Part shown: piece after piece, positions 49,010-57,684 of the stretch
Layout of the letters: each line of letters begins with the position of its first letter
How positions within the stretch are numbered: position 1 is the first letter of the stretch
From: Micromonospora sonchi
GTDB lineage: Bacteria; Actinomycetota; Actinomycetes; Mycobacteriales; Micromonosporaceae
Direction of reading: 5' to 3'
Assembly (NCBI RefSeq): GCF_014646235.1
Contig: NZ_BMNB01000018.1
Coordinates: 59,925-123,924 of the forward strand
Length of the DNA stretch: 64,000 nt
Translations under genes and position numbers: made by a program
Notes under the pieces: generated by a model
Databases searched by the model: none
Seen by the model: only the letters and a program-made list of their open reading frames with translations
Told to the model about the DNA's origin: nothing

Positions 49010-50122
49010 ATGTGGCAGGCCGAGGTGCGCGTGGATCTTGACGCGATCCGGGAGAACGTGAGTCGGCTGCGGGCCTTGACCACCGCCGAGCTGATGGCGG
49101 TGGTGAAGGCCGACGGCTACGGCCACGGCATTGTCCCGGCCGCCCGCGCAGCCTTGGACGCCGGGGCGGACTGGCTCGGGGTCTGCACCCTGGACGAGGC
49201 GCTGGCGCTGCGCGCGGCCGGCATCGACGCCCCGGTGCTGGCCTGGCTGCTCGCGCCGGGACTGCCACTGCACACCGGCGTCGCGGCCGACGTTGACCTG
49301 GGGGTGGCGAGCCTGCCGCAGCTGGACGAGACGGTCGAGGCGAGCCGGCACGCGGGACGTGCGGCCCGGCTGCACCTGAAGATCGACACCGGGCTGTCCC
49401 GGGGCGGGGCGACGGTCGCCGACTGGCCGGCCCTGCTCGACGCCGCCGCCAAGGCGCAGGCCGACGGGCTGGTCGAGGTGGTCGGGGTGTGGAGCCACTT
49501 CGTCTACGCGGACCTGCCCGGTCACCCGACCATCGACCGGCAGTTGGCCGTCTTCCACGAGGGCCTGGCCATGGTCGAGCGGGCCGGGCTGCGCCCGCGC
49601 TACCGGCACCTGGCGAACTCGGCCGCCACGCTGACCCGGCCCGACACCCACTTCGACCTGGTGCGTCCGGGGCTGGCCGTCTACGGCCTCTCCCCGGTGG
49701 CCGGGGAGACCTACGGGCTGCGCCCGGCGATGACCGCCCGTGCCCGGGTCATGCTGACCAAGCGGATCCCGGCCGGCACCGGCGTCTCGTACGGCCACAC
49801 CTACACCACGCAGGGCGAGGCGAACCTGGCCGTGGTGCCGCTCGGCTACGCCGACGGGGTGCCACGGCACGCCTCGAACACCGGGCCGGTGCAGCTCGGT
49901 GGGGCCCGACGGACCATCGCCGGCCGGGTCTGCATGGACCAGTTCATGCTCGACTGCGGCGACGATCCGGTGGCCGCCGGCGACGTGGCCACCCTGTTCG
50001 GCGACGGCTCCGACGGTGCGCCCACCGCGGACGACTGGGCCGAGGCGGCCGGCACGATCAACTACGAGATCGTCACCCGGTTCGGCAGCAGCCGGGTCCC
50101 GAGGGTCTACGACGGTGAGTGA
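49010..50122 (+). CDS. alr: Alanine racemase
   Basis: 370 residues from ATG 49010. It converts L- to D-alanine for peptidoglycan. PLP is held by Lys33 in AVVKADGYGHG. The second catalytic base, Tyr, is seen in GVSYGHTYTT; substrate and domain blocks KIDTGLSRGG, HLANSAA, and GRVCMDQ are present. The length is typical. The last codons overlap the start of the next hydrolase gene. Confidence 0.97.
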   Translation: MWQAEVRVDLDAIRENVSRLRALTTAELMAVVKADGYGHGIVPAARAALDAGADWLGVCTLDEALALRAAGIDAPVLAWLLAPGLPLHTGVAADVDLGVASLPQLDETVEASRHAGRAARLHLKIDTGLSRGGATVADWPALLDAAAKAQADGLVEVVGVWSHFVYADLPGHPTIDRQLAVFHEGLAMVERAGLRPRYRHLANSAATLTRPDTHFDLVRPGLAVYGLSPVAGETYGLRPAMTARARVMLTKRIPAGTGVSYGHTYTTQGEANLAVVPLGYADGVPRHASNTGPVQLGGARRTIAGRVCMDQFMLDCGDDPVAAGDVATLFGDGSDGAPTADDWAEAAGTINYEIVTRFGSSRVPRVYDGE

Positions 50123-51221
50123 TCGGCAACTCGTGCCCCGGCCGCGGACCGGCGCCGGGAAAGCGGCCGGTCTGGTCGGCGCCGCGCTCGGCGTGGCCGC
50201 TGCGGTGACCGCCGTCGGGGTCGCCACCGAACGCGCCCTGGTCCGTCGGCTGAAGGCCGACCCCACCGACCCGTACGCCGACGAGGTCTTCGGTGCGCAG
50301 TGGCACGACGCGGCGTACCGGTTGGAGATGCCCGACGGCACCGACATCCACGTCGAGGTGGTCGAGCCGACCCGGCCGGTCGAGGGCAACCCGACGGTGG
50401 TGCTGGTGCACGGCTTCTGCCTGGACATGGGCACCTTCCACTTCCAGCGCAAGCTGCTCACCGAGCGGGGCGAGCACCGGATCGTCGCGTACGACCAGCC
50501 CGGGCACGGCCGGTCCGGGCGGCTGGAGAGCGGTGAGTACGACCTGATGACGCTCGGGCACACGTTGCGCCGGGTGATCGACGAGGTCGCTCCGGACGGG
50601 CCGCTGGTGCTGGTCGGTCACTCGATGGGCGGCATGACCATCATGGCGCTGGCCGAGCTGTACCCGGAGATGTTCGGCGACCGGGTGGTGGGCACCGTGC
50701 TGATGGCCACCTCGGGCGGGCTGCTGGCGGAGACGAAGCTGGTCGCGCCGGCTCTGCTCGGCCGGGTCGGTGGTCCCGTGCTCAACGTGGCCGGCAACGT
50801 CACCCGGTACGGCGGTGCGGTGATCGACCGGGCCCGTCGCTCGACCAGCAACGTGGCCTGGCTGCTCACCCGTCGGTACGGCTTCGGCACCAGCAGACCG
50901 AGCCCGGCGTTGGTGTCCTACGTGGAGGCGATGAACTCGCGTACCTCCGCCGACACGGTGACCCGCTATCTGCGTACCCTCGCCACGCATTCGCGCTATC
51001 CGGCGCTGGCCGCGCTGGAGGGGACGCCCGTGCTGGTGATCGTCGGGGACAAGGACATGATCACGCCGATGATGCACTCGGAGGAGATCGTCCGGCGGTT
51101 GCCGCACGCCGAGTTCGTCAAGATCCAGGACAGTGGGCACGTGGTGATGCTGGAGCACGCAGACGACGTCAACGCGGCGCTGATCCGCTTTCTCGACACC
51201 TGCGAAGGGGCACGGCGATGA
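50115..51221 (+). CDS. Alpha/beta hydrolase with N-terminal membrane segment
   Basis: 368 residues from GTG 50115, overlapping the alr stop by 8 nt. A hydrophobic segment at about 15-37 (AAGLVGAALGVAAAVTAVGV) may anchor it or act as a signal. Then follows an alpha/beta hydrolase fold with oxyanion block LVHGFCLDMG, nucleophile box GHSMGG, the Asp in VIVGDKDMITP, and the His in DSGHVVMLEHAD. The gene is regularly found between alr and tsaE in actinomycetes, but its substrate is unknown. It overlaps tsaE by ATGA. Confidence 0.88.
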   Translation: MSDRQLVPRPRTGAGKAAGLVGAALGVAAAVTAVGVATERALVRRLKADPTDPYADEVFGAQWHDAAYRLEMPDGTDIHVEVVEPTRPVEGNPTVVLVHGFCLDMGTFHFQRKLLTERGEHRIVAYDQPGHGRSGRLESGEYDLMTLGHTLRRVIDEVAPDGPLVLVGHSMGGMTIMALAELYPEMFGDRVVGTVLMATSGGLLAETKLVAPALLGRVGGPVLNVAGNVTRYGGAVIDRARRSTSNVAWLLTRRYGFGTSRPSPALVSYVEAMNSRTSADTVTRYLRTLATHSRYPALAALEGTPVLVIVGDKDMITPMMHSEEIVRRLPHAEFVKIQDSGHVVMLEHADDVNAALIRFLDTCEGARR

Positions 51222-51697
51222 TCCGGGTCGAGCTGCCGACCGTCGCGGACACGCACGCCTTCGGGCGGCGGCTGGCCGGCCTGCTGGGCGCCGGCGACCT
51301 GGTGCTGCTCACCGGCCCGCTGGGCGCCGGCAAGACCGCGTTGACCCAGGGCGTCGGCGCCGGGCTGGGGGTTCTCGGCGACATCACCTCGCCGACCTTC
51401 GTGATCGCCCGGGTGCACCGGCCGGACCCGACCGGTGGGCGGGGGGTGGCGCTGGTGCACGCCGACGCGTACCGGCTCGGCGACGCGAGCGACCCCCGGG
51501 CCGAGATCGATGACCTCGACCTGGACGCCTCGGTCGACGAGTCGGTGACCGTGGTCGAGTGGGGCGAGGGGCTGGTCGAGCAGCTGGCCGAGGCGCATCT
51601 GCGGATCCGGATCGACCGGCGGGACGACGACACCCGGGTGGTCGAGCTGGCGCCGGTCGGCGGCGACTGGGCGCGACGCCTGGCCGCCCTGGGCTGA
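51218..51697 (+). CDS. tsaE: tRNA threonylcarbamoyladenosine biosynthesis ATPase TsaE
   Basis: 159 residues, ATGA-coupled to the hydrolase gene. The P-loop is GPLGAGKTALTQG, followed by the switch-like SPTFVIARVH, with HADAYRLGD and VVEWGEGL. TsaE drives the TsaB-TsaD complex that adds threonylcarbamoyl to A37 of ANN-decoding tRNAs. In many actinomycetes it is directly followed by tsaB-rimI-tsaD. Here ung and a regulator gene intervene. Confidence 0.95.
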   Translation: MIRVELPTVADTHAFGRRLAGLLGAGDLVLLTGPLGAGKTALTQGVGAGLGVLGDITSPTFVIARVHRPDPTGGRGVALVHADAYRLGDASDPRAEIDDLDLDASVDESVTVVEWGEGLVEQLAEAHLRIRIDRRDDDTRVVELAPVGGDWARRLAALG

Positions 51698-51750
51698 GGG
51701 CTGTCGTACCCGGTGCCTAGAGTGCGCGGGACGACTGCGAAAGGTTGCCG

Positions 51751-52449
51751 ATGCCCGACGTTGCCCCGCTGGACCTGCTCGCCCTGCTGCCGGAAAGCTG
51801 GCGGACGGCCCTCACCCCCCACCTCGACCCGGCCCGCGCGGCCGCGCTGGGTGAGTTCGTCGCCCGGGAGTACGCCACCGCCACGGTCTTCCCGCCGGTC
51901 GAGGATCTCTTCTCCGCCTATCGGCTCTGCGCGCCGTCGGACTGTCGGGTGCTGATTCTCGGCCAGGATCCCTACCACCGCGCCGGCCAGGCGCACGGGT
52001 TGAGCTTCAGCGTGCGCGAGGGGGTCTCGGTGCCGCCGTCGTTGCGCAACGTCTTCAAGGAGTTGGGCGAGGATCTGGGCGTGCCGAAGCCGGGCAGCGG
52101 CAATCTCGACGGCTGGGCGGCGCAGGGCGTGCTGCTGCTCAACTCGGTGCTGACCGTGCGGCAGGGCACCCCCGGCTCGCACGCCAACCGGGGCTGGGAG
52201 GAGTTCACCGACGCCACCATCCGGGCGCTCGACGCCCTTCAGACGCGAGTGGTGTTCCTGCTCTGGGGCGGCTACGCGCGCAAGAAGGCGGCGCTGGTCA
52301 GCAACCCGCGGCACGTGGTGCTGGAGGCGGGCCACCCCAGCCCGATGAACCCACGCGGATTCCTCGGCAGCCGCCCGTTCAGCGCGGCCAACAAGGCCCT
52401 CGCCGACGCCGGCCTGCCCACGATCGACTGGGAGCGCTCAGCCGGCTGA
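51751..52449 (+). CDS. ung: Uracil-DNA glycosylase, family 1
   Basis: 232 residues from ATG 51751. Diagnostic motifs: water-activating GQDPYHRAGQAHG (catalytic Asp), the uracil-binding LLLNSVLTV, and the DNA-minor-groove loop HPSPMN with the catalytic His. It removes uracil from DNA for base-excision repair. It differs from the UdgB and family 4 enzymes by the GQDPYH motif. Its last 12 nt overlap the convergent regulator gene. Confidence 0.96.
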   Translation: MPDVAPLDLLALLPESWRTALTPHLDPARAAALGEFVAREYATATVFPPVEDLFSAYRLCAPSDCRVLILGQDPYHRAGQAHGLSFSVREGVSVPPSLRNVFKELGEDLGVPKPGSGNLDGWAAQGVLLLNSVLTVRQGTPGSHANRGWEEFTDATIRALDALQTRVVFLLWGGYARKKAALVSNPRHVVLEAGHPSPMNPRGFLGSRPFSAANKALADAGLPTIDWERSAG

Positions 52450-53151
52450 GCGGCTCCGGTAGCGGCGCAGCAGCTCGGCGGAGCGCGGGTCGGAGAGTTC
52501 CACCTCCACGAGTGGCACCACCCGGTAGGTCCGCTCGCCGTGGCGGATCTCGATCGGCTCCGGCAACTCGTCGCACATCATCGCCCGGATCTCGCCGTAC
52601 CTGGTCAGCCACCGGTGTTCGCCGGGCTCCTCCGGCTCCACGTGCAGTCCACCCCACTCGCTCCAGCGCGCGTTCCAGCGCTGGGCGTAGACAGAGATCA
52701 ACCATCTGGTGAAGGCGCCGGAATCCCGCCAGCGTACGGCGATCTCGATCCCGTCGGCGGGCACCGGCGCCCCCTGGAGGATCGCCGCGGTGCTGCCGGT
52801 CAGCAGGTACGGCAGGTCGCCGAGCGCACGCTGGACCCGGTCCAGTGGCAGATCCTCGATCCGATCGGCCAGCGGACGCGCGGCCAGTTCGGCCAGCCGG
52901 TCATCGAGGTGCGCGTCGAGCGGCTCAACCCGCACCGCGAGCTGTAGCTCCAGCGCCTCGAAGACACGTTCGACCAGCCCAAGGCTGGGCAGGCGGTGCC
53001 CCTTTTCGAGATTCGCCAGGGTGCCCTGACTGAGGCCGGCCAACTCGGCCAGGGCCTGTTGGGTCAGCTGCTGGTTCTCCCGCTCCCGACGTAGGGCGGT
53101 GGCGATCTGCACAGCGAGACGACTTCCGGTCATCCCCGAATGCTGATCCAT
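52438..53151 (-). CDS. XRE-type regulator fused to a nucleotidyltransferase-like domain
   Basis: 237 residues from ATG 53151; ATG 53133 (MTGSRLAVQI) is also possible and has GGGG before it. Residues about 15-75 are a helix-turn-helix with LTQQALAELAGLSQGTLANLEKG (two adjoining blocks). The C-terminal half starts LLTGSTAAILQGAPVPADGIEIAV, like the Gx(S/G) and Asp-containing core of minimal nucleotidyltransferases, but the usual DxD metal motif is not kept. It may be a DNA-binding sensor with an inactive transferase domain. Two related palindromes lie in its upstream region, suggesting autoregulation. It separates ung from tsaB and opposes both flanking genes. Confidence 0.8.
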   Translation of the reverse strand: MDQHSGMTGSRLAVQIATALRRERENQQLTQQALAELAGLSQGTLANLEKGHRLPSLGLVERVFEALELQLAVRVEPLDAHLDDRLAELAARPLADRIEDLPLDRVQRALGDLPYLLTGSTAAILQGAPVPADGIEIAVRWRDSGAFTRWLISVYAQRWNARWSEWGGLHVEPEEPGEHRWLTRYGEIRAMMCDELPEPIEIRHGERTYRVVPLVEVELSDPRSAELLRRYRSRSAG

Positions 53152-53167
53152 CCCGCGCTCGCTTGAT

Positions 53168-53196
53168 GTCGCTCAGACGTATTCACGTCAGACCCC
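53168..53196. promoter_or_regulatory. Operator-like palindrome next to the XRE regulator start
   Basis: The core AGACGTATTCACGTC (53175-53189) is a partial dyad centred on TATTCA, 24 nt before ATG 53151. On the minus strand it contains GAATAC, which could be a -10 box. The same core with two complementary base changes recurs at 53328-53342 inside a much longer palindrome. Confidence 0.5.
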
Positions 53197-53314
53197 AGCG
53201 AAGGTGTCGCTGCCGTCGTCGGGCGCGATCCGCACCCGGGCCGGGTTCGGGACCGGTCATCCGGGGCCGGTGATCGGGGGCCGGTCGGCCGCCGGAGGCG
53301 GATAGCCCGATGAG

Positions 53315-53356
53315 CGTCATGTCACACAGACATATTCATGTCTGTGTGACATGACG
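53315..53356. promoter_or_regulatory. 42-nt near-perfect palindrome, second operator-like site
   Basis: Arms of 19 nt (53315-53333 and 53338-53356; core gtcacacagacat/atgtctgtgtgac) match without error around 4 nt (attc). It lies 164 nt upstream of the regulator start and 148 nt upstream of tsaB. The DNA here is much less GC-rich than the average. The rest of the 353-nt gap (53152-53504) has ccggt-rich short repeats at about 53248-53290 and no gene. Confidence 0.7.
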
Positions 53357-53504
53357 TCGATAAGGGAAGTTGGCAGGCCTACATAGCGCAAAGTGACGGG
53401 ATACGCGCGGGGCCGGGGCGCTGGCGGTGGCCGTGCGGGCTCGACCCGCGGTGGACTGCCGGTCCGATGAAGGGGCCGGTCCGGTGGGGCTAGGGTGGTT
53501 CATT

Positions 53505-54182
53505 GTGCTCGTACTGGTGGTGGACAGCTCGACCCCGGCGGTGACCGCGGCGTTGGTCGAGGTCACCGCGAGTGGCGTCACGACCCGGGCGCAGCGGTGC
53601 ACGGTCGACGCCCGGGCGCACGGCGAGCTGCTCGCCCCGCAGGTGGACGCGATACTCGCGGACATTGGTGCCCGGCCGGCCGACCTGGGTGCGATCGTCG
53701 CCGGGCTCGGCCCCGGCCCGTTCACCGGACTGCGGGTGGGGCTGGTCACCGCCGCCACCATGGGCCAGGTGCTCGGCGTTCCGGCGTACGGTGTCTGCTC
53801 GCTCGACGCCATCGGTCACCCGGCGGCGGCCGGCGAGCCGGTGCTCGCGGCGAGCGACGCGCGACGCCGGGAGATCTACTGGGCGGTCTACGACGGCGCC
53901 GGCCAGCGCCTGGCCGGGCCGGAGGTCGGCGCGCCGGCGGTCGCCGCCGAGCGGGCCCGGGAACTGGCCGTGACCGTCGCGGTCGGCGACGGTGCGCACC
54001 GCTACGCCGACGCGCTCGGGCTGCCGCTGCGCGCCGAGCCGCGCTACCCGGACGCGAACGCGCTGGCCGTGCTGGCCGCCGAACGCATCCGCGCCGGTGC
54101 GCCCGGGGACCCGCTGACTCCGCTCTACCTGCGCCGACCGGACGCCGTCGCGGCGACCGCGCGCAAGCCGGTCCTGCCATGA
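53505..54182 (+). CDS. tsaB: tRNA threonylcarbamoyladenosine biosynthesis protein TsaB
   Basis: 225 residues from GTG 53505 (VLVLVVDSSTPAVTAAL); the longer frame upstream (to 53427) is not family sequence. It is a catalytically inactive ASKHA-fold partner of TsaD, with the blocks GPGPFTGLRVGL and SLDAIGHPA and DARRREIYWAVYD. The stop overlaps the rimI start (ATGA). With TsaD and TsaE it forms the t6A complex. Confidence 0.94.
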   Translation: MLVLVVDSSTPAVTAALVEVTASGVTTRAQRCTVDARAHGELLAPQVDAILADIGARPADLGAIVAGLGPGPFTGLRVGLVTAATMGQVLGVPAYGVCSLDAIGHPAAAGEPVLAASDARRREIYWAVYDGAGQRLAGPEVGAPAVAAERARELAVTVAVGDGAHRYADALGLPLRAEPRYPDANALAVLAAERIRAGAPGDPLTPLYLRRPDAVAATARKPVLP

Positions 54183-54685
54183 GCGCACCGCAGCCAGGGG
54201 CCGCCACCAACGAGCCCCAGCCAGGGGCCGCCAGAAGTGAGCCGCGGCTCGGGCGCTTCCGCTGGTGGCACATCGACGAGGTGCTGCCGATCGAGGCGGA
54301 CCTCTTCGGCGCGGAGCAGTGGTCGGCCGCGATGTTCTGGAACGAACTCGCCCACGGCCACTTCTACCGGATTGCGACCGACGACGAGGGTGCGGCGCTC
54401 GGTTACGCCGGGCTGGCGCTGGCGGCTCCGGACGAGGCATGGGTGCAGGTCGTCGCGGTGCGCCGGGACGCGCAGCGCCGGGGAATCGGGCGGCTGCTGC
54501 TGGAGGCGCTGCTGGCCGAGGCCGCCCGGCTGGGCGTACGCACCGTGCTGCTGGAGGTCGCGGCGGACAACGCGCCGGCCCAGCGGCTCTACGCGATGTA
54601 CGGGTTCGAGCCGATCGGCGTACGCCGTGGCTACTACCAACCGAGCAACACCGACGCGCTGGTGATGCGGCGCAACCAGGACTGA
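54179..54685 (+). CDS. rimI: [Ribosomal protein bS18]-alanine N-acetyltransferase (GNAT)
   Basis: 168 residues, coupled to tsaB by ATGA. A GNAT fold with the acetyl-CoA loop VRRDAQRRGIGRLLLEALL (as one motif region) and the C-terminal LYAMYGFEPIGVRRGYYQPSN typical of RimI. The N-terminal linker contains a 9-residue tandem repeat (QPGAATNEP/QPGAARSEP) from a 27-nt period duplication at 54191-54233. That extension is not part of the usual family. The neighbours tsaB and tsaD support the assignment. Confidence 0.92.
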   Translation: MSAPQPGAATNEPQPGAARSEPRLGRFRWWHIDEVLPIEADLFGAEQWSAAMFWNELAHGHFYRIATDDEGAALGYAGLALAAPDEAWVQVVAVRRDAQRRGIGRLLLEALLAEAARLGVRTVLLEVAADNAPAQRLYAMYGFEPIGVRRGYYQPSNTDALVMRRNQD

Positions 54686-54692
54686 GAAACCC

Positions 54693-55739
54693 ATGGCAGA
54701 CGAACCACTGATCCTCGGCATCGAGACCTCGTGCGACGAGACCGGTGTCGGTGTCGTACGCGGGCACACCCTGCTCGCCGACGCGCTCGCCTCCAGTGTG
54801 GAGCAGCACGCCCGGTTCGGCGGGGTGGTGCCCGAGGTGGCCAGCCGGGCGCATCTCGAAGCCATCGTGCCGACCATGGAACGGGCACTGACCGAGGCGG
54901 GGGTGACGATCGCCGACATCGACGCGATCGCGGTCACCGCCGGCCCGGGTCTGGCGGGTGCCCTGCTGGTCGGCGTGGCGGCGGCCAAGGGGTACGCGGT
55001 CGCCGCCGAGAAGCCGATCTACGGGGTGAACCATCTGGCCGCGCATGTCGCGGTGGACACGCTGGAGCACGGCCCGCTGCCCGAGCCGGCGGTCGCGCTG
55101 CTGGTCTCCGGCGGGCACTCGTCCCTGCTGCTGATCGACGACCTGGCCCGGGGCGTGACGCCGCTCGGCGCCACCATCGACGACGCGGCCGGTGAGGCGT
55201 TCGACAAGATCGCCCGGCTGCTCGGTCTGCCGTTTCCCGGCGGGCCGTACATCGACCGGGAGGCCCGGGCCGGCGACCCGGCGGCCATCGCCTTCCCGCG
55301 CGGGTTGACCGCGGCGAAGGATCTCGCCCGGCACCGCTACGACTTCTCCTTCTCCGGCTTGAAGACCGCGGTGGCCCGCTGGGTGGAGGCGCGGCAGCGG
55401 GCCGGCGAGCCGGTCCCGGTCGCCGACGTGGCGGCCTCCTTCCAGGAGGCGGTCTGTGACGTGCTGGTCGGCAAGGCGCTGGACGCCTGCCGGAGCAACG
55501 GCGTCGAGACCCTGGTGATCGGTGGGGGAGTGGCGGCCAACTCGCGGCTGCGGGCGATGGCGGAGCAGCGGGCCGCCCGGCAGGGAATCCGGGTGCGGGT
55601 ACCCCGGCCCGGGCTCTGCACCGACAACGGCGCGATGGTGGCGGCGCTCGGCTCGCACCTGGTCGCCGCAGGGGTCGCGCCGAGCCGGCTCGACCTGCCC
55701 GCGGATTCGGCGATGCCGCTGACCACGGTCAGCGTCTGA
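54693..55739 (+). CDS. tsaD: tRNA N6-adenosine threonylcarbamoyltransferase
   Basis: 348 residues from ATG 54693. The ASKHA-fold catalytic subunit of t6A synthesis: N-terminal ILGIETSCDETGVG, the metal-binding His pair in VNHLAAH, LLVSGGHSSLLL, DDAAGEAFDKIARLLGLPFPGGP (two blocks), and the C-terminal Asp in CTDNGAMVA. All key residues are present. It lies 7 nt after rimI and completes the usual tsaB-rimI-tsaD string. Confidence 0.97.
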   Translation: MADEPLILGIETSCDETGVGVVRGHTLLADALASSVEQHARFGGVVPEVASRAHLEAIVPTMERALTEAGVTIADIDAIAVTAGPGLAGALLVGVAAAKGYAVAAEKPIYGVNHLAAHVAVDTLEHGPLPEPAVALLVSGGHSSLLLIDDLARGVTPLGATIDDAAGEAFDKIARLLGLPFPGGPYIDREARAGDPAAIAFPRGLTAAKDLARHRYDFSFSGLKTAVARWVEARQRAGEPVPVADVAASFQEAVCDVLVGKALDACRSNGVETLVIGGGVAANSRLRAMAEQRAARQGIRVRVPRPGLCTDNGAMVAALGSHLVAAGVAPSRLDLPADSAMPLTTVSV

Positions 55740-55753
55740 GGAGGGACGGCGAC

Positions 55754-56008
55754 GTGATCGTACGGATGTGGGAGGCGCGGGCGGAGCCGTACGCGCTCGC
55801 CGACCTGATCACCTGGGTCTGCGACACCGCCCTGCCCGAGTTCGAGCATGACCCGCTGCACCTGTCCAGCGAGGTCTTCTCCTCCACCGACCACCGGGTC
55901 GTGGTGATCTCGAAGTGGCGCAGCAGTCCCCGGCCGCTGCCCGATCCGCCGGTGATGCTGCTCGCCCGGCCCGCCCACTCGTGGGACTTCACCCAGGTCG
56001 ACCGCTGA
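55754..56008 (+). CDS. Small conserved-looking protein, function unknown
   Basis: 84 residues from GTG 55754 (VIVRMWEARAEPYALADLI), 14 nt after tsaD with GAGGAGGGA before it. It has a balanced composition with a good codon pattern (Trp, Asp, Glu, His rich; LSSEVFSSTDHRVVVISKW). The length and starting VRMWEA resemble small ABM/ferredoxin-fold proteins, but I cannot assign it. It is probably the last gene of the tsaB-rimI-tsaD transcript. Confidence 0.7.
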   Translation: MIVRMWEARAEPYALADLITWVCDTALPEFEHDPLHLSSEVFSSTDHRVVVISKWRSSPRPLPDPPVMLLARPAHSWDFTQVDR

Positions 56009-56036
56009 GCCGGGTACCGATCGTCCGGCTCAGCGG
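56002..56036. terminator. Bidirectional terminator hairpin between convergent genes
   Basis: A perfect 12-bp stem (56002-56013 and 56025-56036, ccgctgagccgg/ccggctcagcgg) with an 11-nt loop contains the stop codons of both convergent genes. Confidence 0.75.
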
Positions 56037-57673
56037 ATGGTCACCGTGGTGGTGGCGGTGGAACGGTCGATGTCGCTGGTCCGGGCACTGATCCGCAGCG
56101 TCCAGTCGCCGGCCACCGGGAAGTGCATCTCGGCGGTGACGTGGTGCGGCTCCAGCGCGAACACGTCAACCGTGATCGGTTCGATGCCCGACTCGGGCAG
56201 GGCGGCGGTGACCGTCCACTCCGCCACCGGCAACTCCTTCGCCTGTGGCGTGTAGACGTAGGCGTGCAGGCTGTTCGGGGCGCCGGCGATCGCCGGGTAG
56301 ATGTCGAACTGGAGGGTGAACAGGTCGGTGGTGAGCGACTGCGCGATGCCCTCCCGGGTCACCCCGTCGGCCGGGGTGCCGGCCGTACGACCCGGCGGGG
56401 TCTGCACCAGCACCGCGGTCAGCGCCAGCACCACCGCGGCCGCGGCGAGTTCGACGCCGGCCGCTCGGGCGACCAGCCGGGGCGATGTGGCGGCGACGCG
56501 CCGCCGGATCAACCGTCGCTGCCAGGCCGCCACGGCCAGGACCCCGGCCAGCAGCGCGGCCTTGGCGCAGAGCAGGCGACCGTACGCGCTGCCCAGCAGC
56601 GCCGCCGGCCGGCCCAACTCGATCGCGGCCTGCACCACCCCGGCGGTGACGAGCCAGGCCACGGCCAGCGTGGCCCACCTCGACCAGGCCGGCAGGATCC
56701 GGGCGAGGAGCCGCTCGTGAGTGCCCCGGAGCAGGAAGACGGTGAGGGCGAGCAGCCCACCCAGCCAGACGGCGACCCCGGCGATGTGCACGGTGGTCAG
56801 CACGATGCTCACCGGCGGCACCGGCGAGGCGACCGGATGCCCGGCGAGTGGCCAGGTGAGCAGTCCGGCGACGCCCACCACGGCCAGTGCGCCGATCCGC
56901 CGACGCCCGGCGGTGCCCCGGGTGACCGCCGGCAGCAACGCCGCGGCGAGCGCGAGCAACGCCAGGCGTACGGCCAGCAGCAGTCCGACGTCGGTGTCGG
57001 CCACCGCCCGCAGGTCGGCCAGGGAGAGTTGCCCGATCGGCGCGCCGACCACCTGCGCGGCCTGCCCGACCCAGGTACCCACCGTGGCGGCGGCGACCAG
57101 ACCGAGCCCGACCAGGGCCATGACCGTCGCGCCCTGCCGGGACCGACGCCGGGGCCACAGGGCCACGGTCAGCAGCGGCGGGCCGACCGCCAGCAGCAGG
57201 CCCAGGTAGCCGAGGTACTTCACCACCGGCACCAGCGTCCGGGCCGGCGACTCGGTTCCGCCGTCGGCCGGCAGCGGCGGGGTGGCCGACGGCGCACCGG
57301 CGGCGAAGGTGAAGCTGCCGGCGACCGGATGGCTGTCCGCCGAGATCACGCGGTAGCTGACCAGGTAGGTGCCGAGCGGCCGGTCGGAGGCCCGCAGCGT
57401 GATCCGCATCGTGGCGTCCCGGACCTCCGGGTCGCCGAAGTTGATCCGCTTGCCGTCGGGCGCGAGCACCTGCACCCGGCCGGGCACGGCGGCGACCGGC
57501 TCGCTGAAGGTCACCAGCACCTCGCGCGGCGCGTAGCCGAGAACCTCGTCGCGCTGCGGGGTGGTGTTCACCACGACGGCGTGCGCCGCCGCTGGCCCGG
57601 TGGGGCCCAGGGCGAGGCAGAGCGTGGCCAGGATCAGCCCGAGCAGGGCCACAGCCCGGGTGCGCGCAGCCAT
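56030..57673 (-). CDS. CopC-CopD fusion, copper uptake/resistance membrane protein
   Basis: 547 residues from ATG 57673. A signal peptide ends near PAAAHA. The CopC domain (about 31-125) begins with the copper-ligand His (HAVVVNTTPQRDEV) and has a second His in ISADSHPVAG. Then come eight hydrophobic helices (about 155-430) of the CopD family, and a final soluble immunoglobulin-like domain (about 435-547) with HHVTAEMHFPVAGDW. This YcnJ-like architecture is known from Gram-positive bacteria and is thought to deliver or import copper. It lies 11 nt downstream of a DUF4142 gene in a likely operon. Confidence 0.92.
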   Translation of the reverse strand: MAARTRAVALLGLILATLCLALGPTGPAAAHAVVVNTTPQRDEVLGYAPREVLVTFSEPVAAVPGRVQVLAPDGKRINFGDPEVRDATMRITLRASDRPLGTYLVSYRVISADSHPVAGSFTFAAGAPSATPPLPADGGTESPARTLVPVVKYLGYLGLLLAVGPPLLTVALWPRRRSRQGATVMALVGLGLVAAATVGTWVGQAAQVVGAPIGQLSLADLRAVADTDVGLLLAVRLALLALAAALLPAVTRGTAGRRRIGALAVVGVAGLLTWPLAGHPVASPVPPVSIVLTTVHIAGVAVWLGGLLALTVFLLRGTHERLLARILPAWSRWATLAVAWLVTAGVVQAAIELGRPAALLGSAYGRLLCAKAALLAGVLAVAAWQRRLIRRRVAATSPRLVARAAGVELAAAAVVLALTAVLVQTPPGRTAGTPADGVTREGIAQSLTTDLFTLQFDIYPAIAGAPNSLHAYVYTPQAKELPVAEWTVTAALPESGIEPITVDVFALEPHHVTAEMHFPVAGDWTLRISARTSDIDRSTATTTVTIR

Positions 57674-57684
57674 CGGTTGGCGGC

